A stretch of 64,000 bases of DNA, from contig CM035233.1 of NCBI GenBank assembly GCA_020226215.1, forward strand, positions 36,726,027 to 36,790,026. Direction: 5' to 3'. This DNA comes from Sindora glabra (lineage: Eukaryota > Streptophyta > Magnoliopsida > Fabales > Fabaceae). The notes beneath the pieces were generated by a model that made no database searches, was not told where the DNA came from, and worked only from the letters and a program-made list of their open reading frames with translations. Positions 32,131 through 43,184 of the stretch are shown here, piece by piece. A program made the position numbers and the translations under genes. Within the stretch, counting starts at the first letter, position 1. The number at the start of each line of letters is the position of its first letter.

Positions 32131-34555
32131 TTAAGACCACATAGTCCACCAACCCAGTGCTTCTGATCCCTCCTCATGGTTTTGGTGTTCAGTCTGAGGA
32201 GCAGCCACAAACACATCTGGCAAGTAGCTTCGCCCGTCATCACTCCCATCATCCTCTTCTGACTGAACCGCTTCAATTCGGGCCATGCATTCAGCATAAT
32301 TTTCAGCTGGAAAATATGAATCAACACTGTCCACAACCAGCTGTGGACTGTTCTGATCCACCACAGCACTTCCACATCCACCACTCAGGTGATCCTCCAC
32401 TTTCATGCTGAATGGATGGGCTGGTAATTGAGCCATAATATCAACTGGGAGTGGGTCAGCTTTTTGATCCGGTATTGATGCTTTGGGCATCTCTTTAGCT
32501 TGAACTTGAAGCTTTTCATTTAAGGATGTCACCTGCAGAACACTCTATTGTCATGAGATGGTAGAAAGAACAAACCCATTTAGTTAATGTTAATGGACTA
32601 ACCTGCCTACCCTTTTTATTAAAGAAAAATCATGTCTTTATAACAAAACCTACGAATGAATCTTCCTCTAATTACTCTCCAACGGGCCATTTTTTTCTCC
32701 TGTAATTAAACATACTATTTGCACTTCCTTAATTTACAACTCTCCTCATATTTGCATATATAGTATAATTTGAGTTAAACTAACGTGATTATTTTTAAAC
32801 ATATGATCAATTTAATTTAAATTGTGTTATGTAAGCAGTGACAAGCATCATTTTTCCTTCTTTTTTTAAATATAGGATGGGTTTAGAACGGATGGCATGT
32901 TTCATGTTTCAAAGTATTTCATTATAGAACTCATAAGCAGGATCTCAGGAGAGCTTCCAATCATCTTCTGGGTCCATTGTCCATTGTCCATTTCTTATGA
33001 TGAAATTCTGATTGAAAAGCCATTAATTTTATAAACTTCTCCTACACAGTACTCAAGACAGAACTGCTGACAATCGGTTCGATTCATCCAATATTTCATC
33101 CCACACTTGTGCATAGATGAAAACTTTGTTGTTAAGTGTTACATGAACAAAATCCAATCTTGATTACATTTTATTCAGAAGTACTCTTCATAATTGCATA
33201 TATGACTTGGAAATCTAATCTAGCTGAAATCTTATTAGAATATTGATGTAACGATTCATCTTGGATAGTAAAAGCATTTAAACACACATATTTACCTCAG
33301 TTTTGAGCTTTTCATTCTCCTTCATAATAGACTCATACTTGGAAAGAAGGGATTCATATGAAGATTTGAGAAGATCATAATCCCTTTCAAGCTGTTTGGT
33401 CTTCCACCGAGCCCGGCGGTTCTGAAACCACACAGCCACCTGCCTCGGCTGCAACCCCAGCTTCTTAGCCAACTGGGTCTTCCTCTCTGGCTCCAGTTTG
33501 TTCTCTGCCTCGAAGCTTTTCTCCAACAGATGCACCTAAATAATAGCCACACAAAAGTAATCGAAGTCTTAGACGATATGTCACTTTGCTTTCTATTTCA
33601 ATTCAATCAGATCAGCAGTCTCAAATGGTTGGGATTTAGACCTTAGAAGATTGATAACAAGAACGAGCTCAGCTCATTTTTTTTATTTTGAACAACTGGT
33701 TGAAAACTTAAAAGGCAATGACTTTATATATTCAGATACTACACAAATCAGAATCTCCTATAAAGTAAATTCCTTTTGATTGTATTTGTATCATAAGAAG
33801 CCAAACTCTGAGACAAGTTGCTGAACAATTGAGAATATACATTGCGTGTTATCATAGAGGAATCCTAGATTTGAATATATGCCTTTAGGATTAAACCAGA
33901 GCACTAAAGCATCAGCATATTGAACCAGTGGTTATTTACCAACCAACCTGCTCGGGATTGAGGCGGCGCTTCTTCTCCGGCAATTGCTCGTCGTAATATT
34001 CCTCGTCAAACATTTCCTCCGGTGAGCTAAAAAAAGGTCGTCTTTTTGAGGTTTCCTCCATGCTCATCATCATTCTTCCTGCAGAATTTGAATCCCAAAT
34101 TTTAAAGTTACAATGAAGGTAAAGGTAAATATAATCAAGCTCTATAATACACAACCACAAATATAAAGTGAGTTTTGATGCAAATCATCATCTGAATCAT
34201 AATGAAAGACAAAATTCTCTAACTACTGATTTTTTATGGGTGTTTAATATCCAAAGCGAAACCAAAATTACGTGGATTGCCTTTAACATTGTGTAGTACC
34301 TTAGCCTCAGATAGTTATTATTCATTTTACGCTTGGTGTATTTTTTTTGTTTTTCCTTGTTTTCTCGACAGCCAAACTGATAATTCAGAGCACACCACAA
34401 AAACAGAGGACGCCACACTACTGAAACACTAAACAACAATTAGCAAATATTTTTTATAATAAAAAACCTCGAAAAAGGGGATCACAATCCCCGAGGAAGA
34501 GCATGTTGCCGTGGCGAGCGGAGGAGTCGAAGAAAAGACTACGACCGGACTCCAT
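32131..34555 (-). CDS. HB1: HD-Zip class I transcription factor, ATHB-1/HAT5 orthologue, 4 coding exons
   Basis: Exons on the minus strand: 34555-34468, 34078-33948, 33535-33296, 32532-32131; all introns are GT-AG and in frame, giving 286 residues (ATHB-1 has 272). The start MESGRSLFFDSSARHGN and the segment MEETSKRRPFFSSPEEMFDE match ATHB-1. The homeodomain (about 63-119) contains WFQNRRARWK. The leucine zipper follows directly with a perfect heptad: L122, L129, L136, I143, L150, L157. The acidic C-terminus keeps VDSVDSYFP and DVFVA and ends GWWTMWS, the aromatic tail typical of the group. It is a nuclear, dimeric DNA-binding regulator; class I proteins bind CAATNATTG. The neighbour MBD9 is in tail-to-tail orientation. 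Confidence 0.95.
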
Positions 34556-34738
34556 AGCTGCAAGTTGTGTTGCTGCTACTGTCTTTCTCTGTTCCCTTGA
34601 GATCTCCCACGACACGCAACGTCGTCGATGATTTTTCTCTCCAGGCTGGAGAGTGAGAGAAAATTTGCTATAATCTTTAGTCTGTCTTTGTATGTAACGG
34701 TAGTACGTAATCTTAGTACATCAGGAAGGGATTAGAGA

Positions 34739-34828
34739 TTAGAAAATCATTAGCTTATGGCGGAAGAAGCTTGTGCTCCAAAGCAACCTCGCCGGAGTCT
34801 CCAACGGGCATATGCAAAATCCCATCAT
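34739..34828 (-). CDS. Conserved-peptide-type uORF in the HD-Zip leader (CPuORF33-like)
   Basis: The frame opens with ATGATG at 34828 and encodes 29 residues beginning MMGFCICPLETPARLL and ending FFRHKLMIF, then TAA. It ends 183 nt above the main ATG. Arabidopsis ATHB-1 is known to be translationally repressed by a conserved uORF (CPuORF33), so position and gene match. I have not been able to align the peptides. A longer frame reaches up to 35164, but its start lies upstream of the TATA box and so should not be in the mRNA. Likely role: stalling or blocking of scanning ribosomes, lowering HB1 protein. Confidence 0.7.
   Translation of the reverse strand: MMGFCICPLETPARLLWSTSFFRHKLMIF
34755..34811 (-). 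CDS. Second uORF nested out of frame in the first
   Basis: An ATG at 34811 opens an 18-codon frame (MPVGDSGEVALEHKLLPP) lying entirely inside the 29-codon uORF in another frame. Its conservation is unknown. It may simply be a by-product of the overlapping sequence. Confidence 0.25.
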   Translation of the reverse strand: MPVGDSGEVALEHKLLPP

Positions 34829-35140
34829 ACACCGACCAGTAATGTCCAGCTCTTTTGAGTGTTTTCCGGCGACACTTTCAAATTCTGCCGGTGGAGTTAG
34901 CAGAGAGGTTTTGGAAGATTTGGCGCAGAGTATGGTCACCAAACTTCCCTGTAAATTATCAATTGCAATTTTGTACGAAAGAGAATAAGAAGGCAAGTGA
35001 TCGGCGATCGAAATCGGAGTAACTCGGATCACCGGAATAGGAATCTGCCGGCGAGCGGGTTTGGTGTTATGTGTCGCACTCTGCGTGTTGTGGTGAGTGT
35101 CTTTTGCGACTAGAGCTTCATCGATGAAAGGCAATCGCCT

Positions 35141-35146
35141 TTTATA
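35141..35146 (-). promoter_or_regulatory. HB1: TATA box of the HD-Zip gene
   Basis: On the minus strand the sequence reads cactaTATAAAaggc-like (ctataaaagg), a canonical plant TATA box. It sits upstream of a GC-richer leader and predicts transcription from about 35110-35115. Confidence 0.7.
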
Positions 35147-35299
35147 GTGGACTGAGTCTTTCAAAATGACTAGTGTGCCCTTTATATTTTGTATTGTCAG
35201 AAAATATGCGAGTCAAATTCTTGGGTAATTTTGTCAATGGACTACTAATTGCATGCCTATGCGTAATAAAGAGTGGTGGATGCTAACTTGCACACTATG

Positions 35300-35437
35300 T
35301 GAGGAGAGCGAAGTTGATCGTATGTGGCGGGACATGCTGAGTGGTCGGAGGATTGTCGGATCCTCCGGATTCAAGTCAGGCTGTTGCCGGGTTTGATTTC
35401 TGGCAGACACTTCCATCCATGAATTTTTTTTTTTTAA
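35300..35437 (+). mobile_element. Possible SINE-like sequence with T tail (weak)
   Basis: The stretch contains atgctgagtggtcgg, resembling a tRNA A box, and gggtttgatttctgg, resembling a B box, about 60 nt apart. It ends in a T12 run near 35425-35436. Plant tRNA-derived SINEs have this order and often a T tail. No target duplication was found, so the call is weak. Confidence 0.25.
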
Positions 35438-35483
35438 ATTAAGATGAAGTTTTATAGTTTTTTTTGTTAAATTTTCGATTATA

Positions 35484-35515
35484 ATATTATATATATATAT
35501 ATATTACTTTTCCAA

Positions 35516-35568
<53 letters not shown>

Positions 35569-35582
35569 CTTTTCCAATTCAG
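35484..35582. repeat. Compound (AT)n microsatellite with a duplicated unit
   Basis: Two AT runs (about 35484-35504 and 35519-35567) are each followed by the same 18-bp word tattacttttccaattca. This suggests a duplication of run plus flank. Confidence 0.9.
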
Positions 35583-35734
35583 TCCAAATAATTACAAATC
35601 AACAAATATAATTATTAATTAATTAATTGCAAAAATAATATACATATAAAATTATAATTAAAGAATTTATAGTAAATATTATAGAATTTTATCTAAAATT
35701 TTTCCTTTCTTTTGAGTAAGAGAGGTAATTTATT

Positions 35735-35885
35735 TATAAAAATACTATAAATATTAAAAATAAGATTCATTAAATTTTAAATTTTTTATACTTATTAAAT
35801 TAAATTTTATAAATTTATTTTATTATTTTTTATTTAATAATAATTCTTAATTTATATTTAAAATTTAAATTTAAATTTTATTTTT
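35735..35885. repeat. Dispersed AT-rich repeat, copy 1 of 2
   Basis: This stretch (aaatattaaaaata through ttaaattttataaattt and tttaataataattcttaattt to aaatttaaattt) matches the order of words at 56670-56825. The low complexity limits the certainty, but the shared series of longer words is hard to explain otherwise. Confidence 0.5.
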
Positions 35886-35889
35886 GATA

Positions 35890-38820
35890 CCTATAATATC
35901 TCTAATCCATTCAATAACATATATACACAATATTCGGAGGTCGAACCTGACACACGAAAGAAGTAAAACGTACTAGCTTCTTGTATGGATTTCACTTTTA
36001 CGCTATGAATGCTATATATGGAAGGAAATCTCAGCGGAGTTTTGTTTTGAAATTTGGGGTTTTTCCTTGTTGATTTGGGAGAGAAAATCAAAATAAATAA
36101 AAAAACCAAGAGATAGAATATGTTGTGATTATTTTTTCTTCCACTCGAGAGATTTTAAAAATTTTCATCCTTAGATTCTTTCTTCTATCTAATTTTAAAA
36201 TTTTTTACCTTTTATTATTTTCCTACCATCACGCTTCTACAAATTCAAATATAATCGGTGCCTTCATGGCACTAGATAAGAATCATTCAATGATATCAGA
36301 AACATCAAATTTATTTTTATTCAATTCATTATAAAGTTTTGAAAATAAAATATGTAAAAAATATAAATACCTAAAAATTTATATTTTCAATACATTAAAT
36401 GTTAGTTAAAACATACTTGTTTGTAGTTAAATAAATTAAAATCATAGATAATATTAAACTTGTTTTATGTTGTATGTGAGATTTTGTAATAGAAAACAAT
36501 ATTCATTATTTTAAAGAAGAATTTATTTTTCATCTATAGTCATGGTACTGTTATTTTGTTAATTGCATGTCATACAAGTAATAAAATTCTCTTTTGATAC
36601 ATAACTTGAATTTTTTTTTTTCAAAAAGTAGGCTTTGGGAATAAACGCGTTTCAATTTTTAACAGCAGTAATTTACATTCAATTTTAAAAAATTTAATGA
36701 AATATATGTCCATGCTGAAATATATGGCGCTGGTATTATTCAACCATGTGAACAGAGTTTTTCACCATTCTAGGACGAGAAACAAGGGTAATATAGGGTT
36801 ATTATTATTTAATTACCTGAACATATATAGTTCTTAAGGTTATATAACCAAAAAAAAATTCAATTTCACTTAAAAATTGATGGTAAATAATTTTTTATAA
36901 TAGAAGTGACAATTATTTAATATATATATTTAAAATTTCGAATTCAAATTCAATATATAAGGGGAAAAAAAGAAAAAAACTTCAAAGTGAAAATCAAGTC
37001 ACCGCACTACTAAATAAAGGTGAAGGGATGGTGACTGAAATTTTATGTTAGACCGTTGAGTAGCCAATGAAATTATTCAGAATAAATTAGGACCAATCCT
37101 GTTATACTAAACATAAAATTCAAAAAAAAAAATTAAGACTGAAAGAGTCTTTTTTTTTTATGAGCTTTTTTTCCATTTTAATATATATATATATACACAC
37201 ACACACATTTTATATTTTTCCTCTAGAGTAAAAAAAACTCATTTTAGAAAAAGAAATTAAGATAAAGTTATACATAGTAATACATCTTACTTGTATGGAC
37301 ATAATCGTAAATGTCACATGTTTTAATTAATCTCTACCTCTCCATTTAAAGTAAGAGATTTTTCTTATTTCTAAATATAATATACATTTTCTGTTAAAGA
37401 AGTTAAAATGAGCCTTGCAATGAATATAATTGTGCATCTAAATTGTTTTTGTAAATATTATACTACTTCACCAAAATTTTAATTCAAATAAAATATTATA
37501 TATATTTTTTAAAAGATTTACTTTCTTTCATATTCTAAATTTTATCTCAAAATTTTAGGTATACATTTAATGATTAATTTAATTAATTCATTCATTAAAA
37601 AAATGTTATGTTACTTTCACTTAAAAGAAAAAACTAATTAAAGTTGAAACAGCTGGCCACATGCATATGTTTATTTTTAAGAATACGAGGCTGCTCCAGA
37701 CAGAGCAAACAGTGCCGAAACACTAGCAGAAACAAATGAAGATGCATTTTAACAAATGAAAAACAAGTGGTTCAGATTGAATTCACATGGTGGGTCTTCC
37801 AAGTTGTGAAATTTTCATGGCCATTTTTATTGGCAACAAAGTTTGTTATGGTCCTTACAGGTAGAGTTAGCTATGGTTGTCCTCTTAATTTCATCCAATC
37901 ACATATATAATTGTATTATGTCGGAATGGCACTCTTATTTGATTATTCGGTATTATGAAATGGAATTAAAGGGAATGAAAAAAATGAAAAAGAAAATTTA
38001 TTTGATAGAAATTATGAAATCAAAATATTTAATTTTTTTTGAAATGATCATTTGATAAATGAGATCCTCATTCCCTAATAAAGGTGATAAATCATTTCTA
38101 TTATTTATAGAATAATTTTATCACACTCGCAAGATTCACATTTTTTATATATTTTAACATTATGCTTTATTAATAAACAATAAAATAATATCTTTAATTT
38201 TTTTCTTTTACTATATAAAATTTTGTTTTAATTATTATTTAAATAATTAAATTTAAAATATAATATTTTTATTATTGATATTATTATTTTATTATTTAAT
38301 ATACATGTTCAATTATTAATTATATATATTCAGTTATAGATAAATTAAAAATAACAATACAATTTTTTATATAAATATGCTTTTAATTTTATACTTTCTT
38401 TTATTTTTTAGAGTATTATTGTCGTTGATATATTTTTCATTTTATTTGTATAATATTTGTTGTATCAAATAAAAGTATGAAATAATCATTTATTTTTATT
38501 TTATTTTATCGTATAAAACAACATTAATGATACAGTGACATTTAAGATTATTTTAAAATTTATTCTTCTTTTAATGTTCCAATTTCTGATCTAAGACATT
38601 GCACGCTAGATTAAATGTACTTTAAAAAAAAAAAAATCACAAACCAAACGGTGGCAAGCACCAAACAAGCGTTACATTACTGTCATTACACGCACAAGGT
38701 CATTTTCCACCGCCAACCTATGAAAATTGTTCGTTATACTGTCCCATATTATTAGTGGACAGAAAACGATGAAGTCAATGATTATGGATCATCGAGTGAT
38801 GAGGGGCATTATAGTTGGAG
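35890..38820. other. AT-rich intergenic region
   Basis: No gene is visible. A compound (TA)n(CA)n microsatellite lies at about 37180-37208. Around 37950-38100, ggaattaaagggaatg and the opposing cattccctaataaagg hint at a worn inverted-repeat element, but I could not define it. Confidence 0.45.
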
Positions 38821-38825
38821 GACTA

Positions 38826-39175
38826 AAAACCTATTTTACTTTTTATAAAATTTTATCAATTTTATTCTTTATTGAAAGATGATATTGATTTAGTCTTGAA
38901 AAATTAATTATGTTTAAAAATTTTAGCTCCTTTATCATGGTTGGATAGAAAAATTTAACAACTTTGATTGATATAATGTCATTAATTTTTATGTGTTCTG
39001 TTCATGTCATCCTTCTACAATATCTATTTTATTTTTTGTAAGATAAAGTTTATATCAATTTTATTATTTATTAATGCTAATTAGTATCATTTGGATCCCA
39101 AAAATTAACAAACTCTCAAAATTTAATCCCTTTCCCATTAGGAGACAATTTTAGTTTATGCCTATCACTGGTAGT
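38826..39175 (+). repeat. Left arm of a long inverted repeat pair
   Basis: This block is the reverse complement, with divergence, of 44425-44812. Matching words in order include ttatcaattttatt, tgatattgatttag, ttttagctcctttatcatg and aaaatttaatccctttc. Each arm holds two similar sub-blocks in direct orientation. The arms face each other across about 5.3 kb, as long terminal inverted repeats of a Mutator-like element would. Confidence 0.6.
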
Positions 39176-40189
39176 TCTCCTTTTGTATTTTCACTTGTAA
39201 TTTATAGATCGAGAATATTTTCAAATACAAAAATATAATTTTTAAATATAAAAGTAATGGTTACAAGTGAGTTGTAGAAAATATCTAAAATTAATAAAAC
39301 TTTCGTCACTCATTTATCACATAACATGTTATAAAATTATAGTTTAACTAATTATACCACTTTTGAAAAAAATTAATTTAACAATTTTTTAAATTATTTA
39401 ATAAATTAATAGTTGTTATTAAAATGAAAGTTTAATTAATATACAATAAATGACTAAGAGGGCTATATATTATGTATTTGAGCATATTTTCATAAAATAT
39501 ATAATTTAATTAAATAGAATTTTCCTGACATTTATAAATATGCTTTAGAATTTATATTTATTGATAAAAAATAGAGTAAATATACTTTGATGAATTATAA
39601 AATTCACTAAAATAAAATTTTAATATTATATAAATATGTTTAAGATAAATTTTTTTGTTATAACATAAGCTAGATAATTACTTAATTGTTAAAATAATAC
39701 TAATTCAAAATTTAAATTAATTATGAGTACTATATCTATTGCTAAATTACATTAACAGAAATGTCAATATTTCTGATGAATATTTTCGTCGGCAACAATT
39801 AAAAATCTATATTTTCAATGAAAATGAGCAGCTGATAGTATGCTCATCAAAAAATCATTTTATGAATTTTTTTCTCCAAAAATTTTTTTGACGAAAAGTA
39901 AGGTGGCTAAAAAATTAGTCCCTAAAAAATTTCGATCAGAAATAACATTTTTTAAATATTATCTATGAATGTAAATAAAATATTTAAATTTAAAATTAAT
40001 AAATAATTCAAAAATATAATTTTAAATTAAAAAGATACATAAATATCAAATAAATAAATAATATGAAATTATAAAAATTCAAATATAATATGTCCAATAA
40101 AAAATAAAAATACATAATTAAAAAAAAGCATCACTACAAGCCCAACTAGCTAAAGTTGTCATATTAAGTGTTTTCGCTATCTATGTCAA

Positions 40190-41815
40190 GTAGGGTAGAA
40201 GGAGTTTAAAAGTAAGAAAGGTTTCTTGACAATTCACCAAGTGCATGCTATATGTATATCGGTGGTAGGTGTACTAATGAAAGTGGAAGCATATACTGAT
40301 AATACCTACACGAAGGTGGGTAAGGTTGTTGCATTTGAGTGGCTTGGATCTTAGCCATCTTTTGTCCAAGTAAGGTAACCTCCTCCAATAATCGAGATAC
40401 TTAGGCTCTAAGAATGTACTCAAAGTGTGCTATAGCGATGAAGGATGCCAACCCCACAACAAGCATCTTTGACCCCAACCTATAAATTCGACTTTTCTTT
40501 TTACTCCTAATTGGCTCTACCTATAAGTTAAAGTCAAAAAGGCCAATTGTCTCCCTAACAAATGATCCCCCTTTATCCGCCCTTACTATGTCCTAGCCTT
40601 AGTGAGCTCTTCCTCCTTTTTTGTGAAAACTTCCTGCATATAGTTGGACATTTGATTGATTATATAGAATTGAAAATTTTTAAATCAAATGAAACATGAA
40701 TTAACTTGCATAAAATTGTGTAGTTCTTAAGGACACCTATTGTTAATCTTTCTTTTTGAGATGGGTGTGATGAAATAACCCATTCACAAGGGGTTACTCT
40801 CCAATCTCGACAATCTACATGTACAAAAAATGAAAAAGTTAATGCAATTATTAAGAGAAACTATCTAAATTATCTCTTAATTAACTAAATAGAAGTAAAA
40901 AGTGAGTTATATCTGCCACCCAAGGTCGATGCTCCACCATTAGAATAGAATAAGGATAACTCTTGCCTTACAGTATCTAAAGCCCTATTTACCTTATTTT
41001 GCTTGGATTTATGAGCAAACTTTAGGTCCTCCTTGTATTTATAGAGTCTCTTATACTTTGCATCCCTAGTCCAATCAAGCTGAGCTAGTTTCTTCTTTCT
41101 CACCTTAACCATGATATCTTTCAATTTTGTGGAATTCTTACAGTTGAAAATTTTTCACATTTGTTGCTTGTAAATAAGGTTCTACATGTAACTGTAATTT
41201 TAAGGAAAAAATTAGAATAGTTAGCTAATAAGAAAAAAATATTATAACAAATAATTGAATAAATTAATTCAAAAAATATAAGCTGATTCATACATTGAAC
41301 TCATAAAAATGCATCTTGCACTAAGGTTTAGAAATTACTAATTAGCTATCACGCTTTTGTACTTACTCTTTATGATGCGAGCAAGTAATTTGGTAGACTC
41401 TTTGGTAGGTAAGAACCTATTATAAGAATTAACAATAATGTTAATTACCATATTAATAAATAAAATCAAGAAATTAAAATAAATAAATTAAAATGACTAT
41501 ACACCTATCCCTGTAGGGCGTGACACTCTCCTTAAGATAAAAAATGGGTTGATTGAGGAGTAGAGGTATACTAGATGCCCTAAAAGAAGATTGGAACATC
41601 ATGGTGGACCTTGTAGTTGTAAAGGATTGCTATTGCATAACCTCATTCACCAAAGGTTGTGACATTGGAGACTAGGTCAATCCTCCACTAGCACCAAGTG
41701 TTGTACAAATGTGTACCTGGGAGGAATATGAGTAGGTGGTGATGACCCACTAATAGGTGTAAGATTGCTTTGTTTGAATCAACCTCTACCATGACCTCAT
41801 TTAGTCATTTGTTAT
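40190..41815 (-). pseudogene. CACTA-associated protein remnant (Transposase_24/TNPA type)
   Basis: A 79-codon open frame at 41124-40885 reads DIMVKVRKKKLAQLDWTRDA and later FAHKSKQNKVNRALDT, then SNGGASTLGGR. The family signature is F-KKS-QNK-NRA followed after a spacer by HTGGS. Upstream on the minus strand, at about 41810, HGRGRFKQSNLTP resembles the usual Gly/Arg-rich start. Downstream the frame degenerates (MSNYMQEVFTKKEEELTKAR). Several stops and probable introns break it. Confidence 0.6.
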
Positions 41816-41943
41816 TAATAAATGAAATACATTTCTAATAAATCATTATACAATTAACTAAATAAGTAAATAAGTAAACATTTTCAATTAATTATCAAAT
41901 AATTAGCTAATTGTAAAAAAATCTTAACTAAATAATTAACTAA

Positions 41944-42640
41944 GTAAATGTCACAAATCAATCACTAAATAATTAACTAAGCAAAAACCCCTAAACTAGT
42001 AAAATTACATATTTTAATTAAGAAAATAAATGAATTAAGTAATAAATAAGTTAACTAAGTAAATGTTTCTAATTAATTACTAAATAATTAACTAATAAGA
42101 AACCTTGAACTTGTAAAACTACCTATCCTAATTAAGTAAATAAATAAATTAATTAAGCAATTAACTAAACAAGCAAATAAGTGAACATTCCTAATTAATC
42201 ACTAAATAATTAACTAAGTAAAAAAACTCTGAAGTAGTAAAATTACCTATTATTACTAAGTAAAAAAATTAATTGAGCAATTAACTAAATAAGTTAGCTA
42301 AGTAAATATTTCTAATTAATCATTAAATAATTAACTAAGTAAAAAATCCTAAAATTGTAAAATTACCTATTTTAACTAAATAAATTAATTGAGCAATTAA
42401 TTAAATAAGTTAACGAAGTAAATATTTCTAATTAATTGCTAAATAATTAATTAAGTAAAAAACTCTAAACTTGTAAAATTACCTATTCTAACTAAGTAAA
42501 TACATTAATTGAGAAGTTAACTAAGTAAATTAACTAAATATTTCTAATTAATGGTTCCAAATAATTAAATAAATTATTTAACTCTAAACATATAAAATTA
42601 CCTATTTTAATTAAGTAAATAAATTAACTAATCATTAATC
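41944..42640. repeat. Minisatellite: six ~118-bp tandem copies
   Basis: A unit starting gtaaatatttctaattaatc and ending aataagttaactaa recurs at 41944, 42059, 42181, 42302, 42418 and 42535. The periods are 115, 122, 121, 116 and 117 bp. A looser half unit precedes it at about 41860. The array lies in the CACTA element beside the start of its protein remnant. The unit is built of taactaa and aattaa words. Confidence 0.9.
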
Positions 42641-43184
42641 TATTTTAATTAGTTTAGTCTTTCCAATTAACTATATATTTAAAATTATTAAAACTAACAA
42701 GCTTTTGTACTTAACATATTAATAAAACTAATAAAGCTCTTGAATTAACTAAATAAACTAAACATTAGTAAGCAAATATGAAAGAAATAAACTATCAACC
42801 CCCATCCAAGCACTAAGAAAAAGGAGATAAAAGGCTTCGAGAAGACCATAAGCCAAAATTCCATAAAACACCAAAAAATGTTAAAATTAATTAATACAAT
42901 TAGCAAAAAAAGTAATAAAAACAATTTAATCATTTTCAAGTTTGCAAGTTTATCTCTAAAATGCAAGAATGGAATTTAACAAACTTCAAGAACTCTAATG
43001 CGCCCTAGGAGAATTTTGAAAAATGAGGAAGAAGAGGTTTCATACTCTATTTCATGTCATTTGAACTTCTATAAAAAAACAATGAGATTTTGAACATACA
43101 AATTCATATTAAGTTTTTGATGGATTTGTTTTAGTTTTTTTCAATGGACCATTTCCATAAAAAACACCATATTTTCTAGTAGAG

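Larger units (their letters stand above)
34556..35112 (-). promoter_or_regulatory. HB1: Long 5' leader of the HD-Zip gene containing uORFs
   Basis: Between the predicted transcription start (about 35112, some 30 nt below the TATA box) and the main ATG lie about 555 nt. The first AUG below 35112 is the ATGATG of the conserved-type uORF at 34828. A three-codon frame (34721-34713, ATG TAC TAA) lies further down. No splice sites were assumed in the leader. Confidence 0.65.
39745..43184 (-). mobile_element. Decayed CACTA (En/Spm) transposon
   Basis: The right end, read inwards on the minus strand from 43184, is CTCTACTAGAAAATATGGTG, close to the CACTACAAGAAAAT ends usual for plant CACTA elements. 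Just inside it are gaaatggtccattgaaaaa-type subterminal words. The left end near 39745 (attacattaacagaaatg, then ctgatgaatattttcgtcgg) is more worn but has the same gatgaatattttcgtcgg subterminal motif. The flanking triplets are cta and tta, so a 3-bp target duplication is possible. Inside, the minus strand carries a CACTA Transposase_24-type remnant. Total about 3.4 kb. The element lies between the long inverted repeats and seems to be nested inside that larger element. Confidence 0.65.

Noticed and set aside
34739..35164. A 141-codon minus-strand ORF as a separate gene upstream of HB1
   Set aside because: Its ATG lies upstream of the HB1 TATA box, so the N-terminal part should not be transcribed. 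Only the last 29 codons, from the ATGATG, look like a real uORF.
35891..36334. Two frames of 69-72 codons on opposite strands
   Set aside because: Low-complexity, AT-driven hydrophobic peptides without domain, promoter or splice support.
37945..38110. MITE suggested by ggaattaaagggaatg and cattccctaataaagg
   Set aside because: The pairing is short and interrupted, with no target duplication or clear ends.
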